From Pseudoflavonifractor intestinihominis (lineage in GTDB: Bacteria > Bacillota > Clostridia > Oscillospirales > Oscillospiraceae), in assembly GCF_040096055.1 (NCBI RefSeq), contig NZ_JBBMFK010000008.1, positions 70,520-134,519 on the forward strand: a stretch of 64,000 nt of DNA, written 5' to 3'. The notes under the pieces are model-generated. The model ran no database searches, was not told the origin of the DNA, and saw only the letters and a program-made list of their open reading frames with translations. A program made the position numbers and the translations under genes. Shown here one piece after another: positions 61,146 to 64,000 of the stretch. How positions within the stretch are numbered: position 1 is the first letter of the stretch; each line of letters starts with the position of its first letter.

Positions 61146-61228
61146 GCAAGCGAGTACCCGCTTGCGAATTTTCGGTTTAGGGGACCCCTGCCCCTAAACA
61201 CAAAAATTGCTTGCTGGGATAGTCCCAG
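61146..61228 (+). other. Candidate origin of transfer (oriT)
   Basis: Three inverted repeats lie in tandem directly upstream of the mobilization genes: GCAAGCG/CGCTTGC (61146-61165), GTTTAGGGG/CCCCTAAAC (61175-61199) and CTGGGA/TCCCAG (61214-61228). Relaxase genes of this type usually sit just beside the oriT they nick. The nick site cannot be fixed from sequence alone. Confidence 0.55.
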
Positions 61229-61257
61229 ACCCTTATGAGAAATGGAGGCGAAGCGGA

Positions 61258-61587
61258 ATGGCAAATCGGAAACGGAATATCCAGATGAAGTTCTGGGTGA
61301 CGGAGGAGGAGAAGCGGCTCATCGACGAGAAGATGGCCCAACTTCCCACAAAGCGGTATGGGGCATACCTGCGCAAGATGGCGATTGACGGGTATATCAT
61401 CCAGGTGGACACCACCGACATCAAGGAAATGACAAAAGCTCTGGGCTCCATCGGACGAAACATCAACCAGATTGCCAAGCGGGTGAACGCCGGCAGCCCC
61501 GCCTATCAGGCTGACATGGAGGAGATCCGGGAGAGATTGGAGCAGATATGGCAGTTACAAAGACGCATCCTATTAAGTCAACGCTGA
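61258..61587 (+). CDS. mobC: Mobilization accessory protein MobC
   Basis: A 109-residue relaxosome protein with a basic N-terminus (ANRKRNIQMKFWVTEEEKRL) in the ribbon-helix-helix style and the MobC core LGSIGRNINQIAKRVN near 62. It binds oriT and helps the relaxase nick. The ATG at 61258 has GGAGG 9 bases upstream. It overlaps the relaxase gene by 40 bases. Confidence 0.9.
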   Translation: MANRKRNIQMKFWVTEEEKRLIDEKMAQLPTKRYGAYLRKMAIDGYIIQVDTTDIKEMTKALGSIGRNINQIAKRVNAGSPAYQADMEEIRERLEQIWQLQRRILLSQR

Positions 61588-62897
61588 AAGCGGCTATTGA
61601 CTATATCTGCAATCCAGACAAGACGGACGGGAGGCTGCTGGTGTCCTCCTTCGGCTGCACTGCGGAGACCGCCGACATCGAATTTGCGTGGACCCGCCGC
61701 CATGCCATCGACAAGGGCACAAACCTGGGCCGGCATCTCATCCAGGCGTTTGAGCCTGGGGAGGTCACGCCGGAGGAGGCCCACCGGATCGGCATGGAGC
61801 TGGCGCGGGAGGTCCTGGGCGGCAAGTATGAATTTGTCCTCACCACCCACATAGACAGAGACCACGTCCATAATCACCTGATTTTCAATGCGGTCAGTTT
61901 CCAGGATCACCGGCACTACCATTCCAACAAACGGAGTTACCACGAGATTCGCCGCACCAGCGACCGTATCTGCAAAGAGCATGGCCTGTCCGTCATTGTC
62001 CCCGGCCGTGACAAGGGAAAGAGCTACATTGAACACCAGGCAGAGCAGAACGGCACCAGCTACAAGGCGAAGCTGCGCTCCGCCATCGACCGGCTCCTGC
62101 CCGGCTGCTCCGACTTGGAGGATCTGCTCCGCCGCCTCCAGCGGGAAGGATACGAGCTGAAACGGGGCAAGTACATATCCGTCAGGGCTCTGGGCCAGGA
62201 GAGGTTCACCCGTCTGAAGACCCTGGGCGCCGATTATGCCGAGGAGGCCCTGGCTGCCCGGATCGCCGGCAGGCCCGGTCCTTCCCGTCAGCCGAAACAG
62301 CGTACCGGGAAACCCAGTCTGCTCATTGACATCCAGAACAACATCAAGGCCCGGCAGAGCGCCGGTTACAAGCATTGGGCGACCATCGAGAATTTGAAGC
62401 GGGCCGCGGAAACGCTGAACTTCCTGACGGAACATGGCATCGGAAGTTTGGAGGATCTGTCCGAGCGGTGCGACGGGGCGGCGGCCGCCACCGCCAGGGT
62501 AAAGGCGGACCTCCGAGCGACAGCGAAGGAAATGGAGCGGTTGACCCTCACCATGAAGCACGCCGCCACCTACCGCCAGCTCCGTCCCATGTATGACCAA
62601 TACCGCCAGTCCAGGGACAAGGAGAAATTCCTCCGGGGGCATGAGGGCGAGATCATCCTGTTTGAGGCGGCGGCAAGGGAACTGAAACGCCTGGACGCCG
62701 TACCCCTGCCCGCCACCAAACGGCTCCGGGCCGAGATGGACGAGCTCACCGCCAGGAAGTCCGCCCTGCAATCGGAACATCGGAAAGCCCAGCGGGAGGA
62801 AAAGGAGTACGACACCCTCCGCCAGAATGTGGAGGCCCTGCTGGAAAAGCCGAGGGAGGCCGAACCGCAGAGGCAGCGGAGCAACGAACTGGAATAG
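61548..62897 (+). CDS. Relaxase/mobilization nuclease (MOBP-like)
   Basis: A 449-residue relaxase that nicks oriT and leads the strand into a recipient cell. The N-terminal catalytic domain has Tyr18 (AAIDYICNPDK), the HLIQAFEPGE motif and the metal-binding three-His motif HIDRDHVHNHLIFNAV near 102. The C-terminal half is coiled coil and basic. Sequence and neighbours resemble the mobilization region of Tn1549-type elements. No type IV secretion genes are in view, so it is either mobilizable only or continues beyond the window. Confidence 0.93.
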   Translation: MAVTKTHPIKSTLKAAIDYICNPDKTDGRLLVSSFGCTAETADIEFAWTRRHAIDKGTNLGRHLIQAFEPGEVTPEEAHRIGMELAREVLGGKYEFVLTTHIDRDHVHNHLIFNAVSFQDHRHYHSNKRSYHEIRRTSDRICKEHGLSVIVPGRDKGKSYIEHQAEQNGTSYKAKLRSAIDRLLPGCSDLEDLLRRLQREGYELKRGKYISVRALGQERFTRLKTLGADYAEEALAARIAGRPGPSRQPKQRTGKPSLLIDIQNNIKARQSAGYKHWATIENLKRAAETLNFLTEHGIGSLEDLSERCDGAAAATARVKADLRATAKEMERLTLTMKHAATYRQLRPMYDQYRQSRDKEKFLRGHEGEIILFEAAARELKRLDAVPLPATKRLRAEMDELTARKSALQSEHRKAQREEKEYDTLRQNVEALLEKPREAEPQRQRSNELE

Positions 62898-62989
62898 CGT
62901 AAATTGTGCGCTTTGCCGGACTTTTCACAAACCCCTGGGCGCGGCCTGATTTTATCTGTATAATGGAGGCAGGAATGGAGGTGCTGCCA

Positions 62990-63322
62990 ATGACGAGAAC
63001 CAAGGCCATCAAAGAATTTTTCAAGAAGGCGGTTTTGCCCGTCATCATCGCCGGGCTGCTGTACTGTATTTTCAAATCCGCCTGCATGAGGGATGGGGAG
63101 CTGGATCTTCTCTGGCTCTGGATACTCTGCGGCCTGCCCTTCGGCATCCATCGGATGTGCGTGTGGATCGTGCCGGGCGGCGGCTCCCTGGGTGGCGGGG
63201 CCGCACTGTTCGTATTAAACTTCGTGATCGGCGGCATCATCGGCGGCTTCGTCCTGATATGGCGTCTGCTGGTGGCGGCGTGGTATGTGCCCCTTACCAT
63301 CTACCGCCTGATCGTGGGATAA
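62990..63322 (+). CDS. Small membrane protein (DUF6050-like)
   Basis: A 110-residue protein with a basic N-terminus and three predicted membrane segments (about 14-32, 40-60, 66-95, the last Gly-rich). It resembles DUF6050 proteins that follow relaxase genes in Clostridial elements. The ATG at 62990 has GGAGGTG about 8 bases upstream. Function unknown. Confidence 0.7.
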   Translation: MTRTKAIKEFFKKAVLPVIIAGLLYCIFKSACMRDGELDLLWLWILCGLPFGIHRMCVWIVPGGGSLGGGAALFVLNFVIGGIIGGFVLIWRLLVAAWYVPLTIYRLIVG

Positions 63323-63716
63323 CCGCACTATGGAAATGTGGAAAACGGCCGCTCCGCCGATGGAAAACAGACATTCACGGCCCGATGGAAAAGCCGCTGG
63401 CTTTCCCACAGCCCGCAAACATCGTTTCCCACAGCTCCGCAGACATGGTCGTTTACACACATTCCCACAGCGCCTGCTGCGGCGAATATCCTTCCTATCC
63501 TGTCCTATCCAATCCTGATGGAAAGAGAAAAAAGAGACTAAAAAAGAAGCGGGAGCGTCACCCTCGGTTCAAACCGAAGGCGGCGCTCCCGCTCTGCTAT
63601 GGGAAAGTGTTCAAAATTGCGGCTTTACACCCCTCAAATGGAAGGGGCAGACCCACATGGAAAATCATAAGGGCGGCTCCCGGAAAAGCCGCCACAGACA
63701 ATTTTTCAGCCCATTT
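63323..63716. other. Gap with short repeats and a hairpin
   Basis: TTTCCCACAG occurs at 63402-63411 and 63425-63434, with ATTCCCACAG at 63461-63470 and several GATGGAAA copies before them. A 10-base stem (63548-63557 with 63584-63593) with an inner hairpin is probably a terminator for the upstream gene. Short frames here lack ribosome sites and resemble no family. Confidence 0.4.
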
Positions 63717-63899
63717 TCAACCCCTATCTGCACACTTTTTCGAGCGTGCGGACTGGTAATGGGGACAGGCGATGAGAACCGCCCGGAAGCTCTGCTTGCA
63801 GGGATGGGCACAGCCCTTGCAGACCTTGTTGTACTTGCGGCGGCCATTCTCCCCCAGGAAGAAGGACCACTCTAGCCGCCACTTTTTACTCCGGCTCAT
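63717..63899 (-). CDS. Cysteine-rich small protein of a mobile element
   Basis: A 60-residue protein with CKGCAHPC and one further Cys (ACPHYQS), a likely small zinc-binding fold. The sequence WRLEWSFFLGENGRRKYN followed by FRAVLIACPHYQS is like small proteins that I associate with Clostridial conjugative elements. GGAG lies 8 bases before the ATG. Function unknown. Confidence 0.6.
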   Translation of the reverse strand: MSRSKKWRLEWSFFLGENGRRKYNKVCKGCAHPCKQSFRAVLIACPHYQSARSKKCADRG

Positions 63900-63929
63900 A
63901 GGTCATGCTCCGGGGGCTTCTTATGTGTT

Positions 63930-63973
63930 TGTCAAACGAAAATGTGAGCAAAAGGGCCCCAAAAAAGTGAGCA
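63930..63973. repeat. Direct repeats near the right edge, possibly an insertion sequence end
   Basis: GTGAGCA occurs at 63944-63950 and 63967-63973, each after an A-rich run, 23 bases apart, following TGTTTGTCAAAC. Multiple internal repeats of this sort are typical of IS21-family ends, but the element itself would lie outside the window. Confidence 0.3.
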
Positions 63974-64000
63974 CCTTCAGCACCAGATTTCATGTCGTGA

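Noticed and set aside
63330..63875. Several overlapping 60-70 codon plus-strand frames near the right end
   Set aside because: No ribosome sites, mutually overlapping, and partly antisense to the better supported Cys-rich ORF at 63717-63899.

Overview
The window comes from a GC-rich, Gram-positive member of the Clostridia, most likely a gut Oscillospiraceae. This is inferred from the gene families: GHKL/LytTR two-component pairs, reversed-domain GH3 enzymes, SLH-domain surface proteins, large serine recombinases and a Tn1549-like mobilization region. Shine-Dalgarno sites are strong and intrinsic hairpin terminators are frequent. No rRNA, tRNA or CRISPR was seen. Most of the sequence is accessory: carbohydrate and peptide use, purine catabolism, sensing and mobile DNA.

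Layout. 1-3.5 kb (minus): a GH3 lipoprotein (cut by the left edge) with a histidine kinase and LytTR regulator (module 1). 3.7-5.4 kb: serine recombinase 1 with a small upstream ORF. 5.6-6.8 kb: a left-handed beta-helix protein and the N-terminal part of a broken polysaccharide deacetylase. 7-13 kb: a frameshifted subtilase carrying cohesin and SLH domains, and an ArsR-type regulator. 13.2-19.2 kb: a Crp/Fnr regulator, a three-subunit xanthine dehydrogenase family enzyme and a xanthine/uracil permease. 19.5-27.9 kb (plus): small ORF, serine recombinase 2, LytTR regulator, histidine kinase, anchored protein, GH3 and a small membrane protein (module 2). 28.7-38.6 kb: peptide ABC importer, M42 peptidase, DUF4438 protein, MATE exporter and RpiR regulator. 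38.9-44 kb (minus): GH3, histidine kinase and LytTR regulator (module 3), followed by a C-terminal deacetylase fragment. 44.5-49.7 kb: YesL-like protein, two sugar permeases and a YesMN-type two-component system. 49.8-54.8 kb: a TetR-headed redox/membrane cluster. 55-60.7 kb: an amino acid permease with a frameshift, a MalY-type lyase, a GntR regulator and a sugar isomerase/DUF4867 pair. 60.7-64 kb: a mobilizable element (oriT candidate, MobC, relaxase) that appears to have removed the 5' end of the DUF4867 gene.

The most striking theme is the repeated pairing of an AgrCA-like GHKL kinase and LytTR regulator with a GH3 glycosidase, three times in 44 kb. In modules 1 and 2 a large serine recombinase with a small upstream ORF lies directly upstream of the regulator on the same strand. 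Module 3 has a clean pair of direct repeats of LytTR-site type just upstream of the GH3 promoter. The simplest reading is that each pair controls its neighbouring glycosidase. Two GH3 enzymes are anchored to the membrane at both ends and have the GH3 domains in reversed order.

Functions are assigned by recognising family motifs by eye; no database search was possible. Start codons were chosen from ribosome binding sites and paralogue alignment. Promoters and operators are pattern matches, not measurements.
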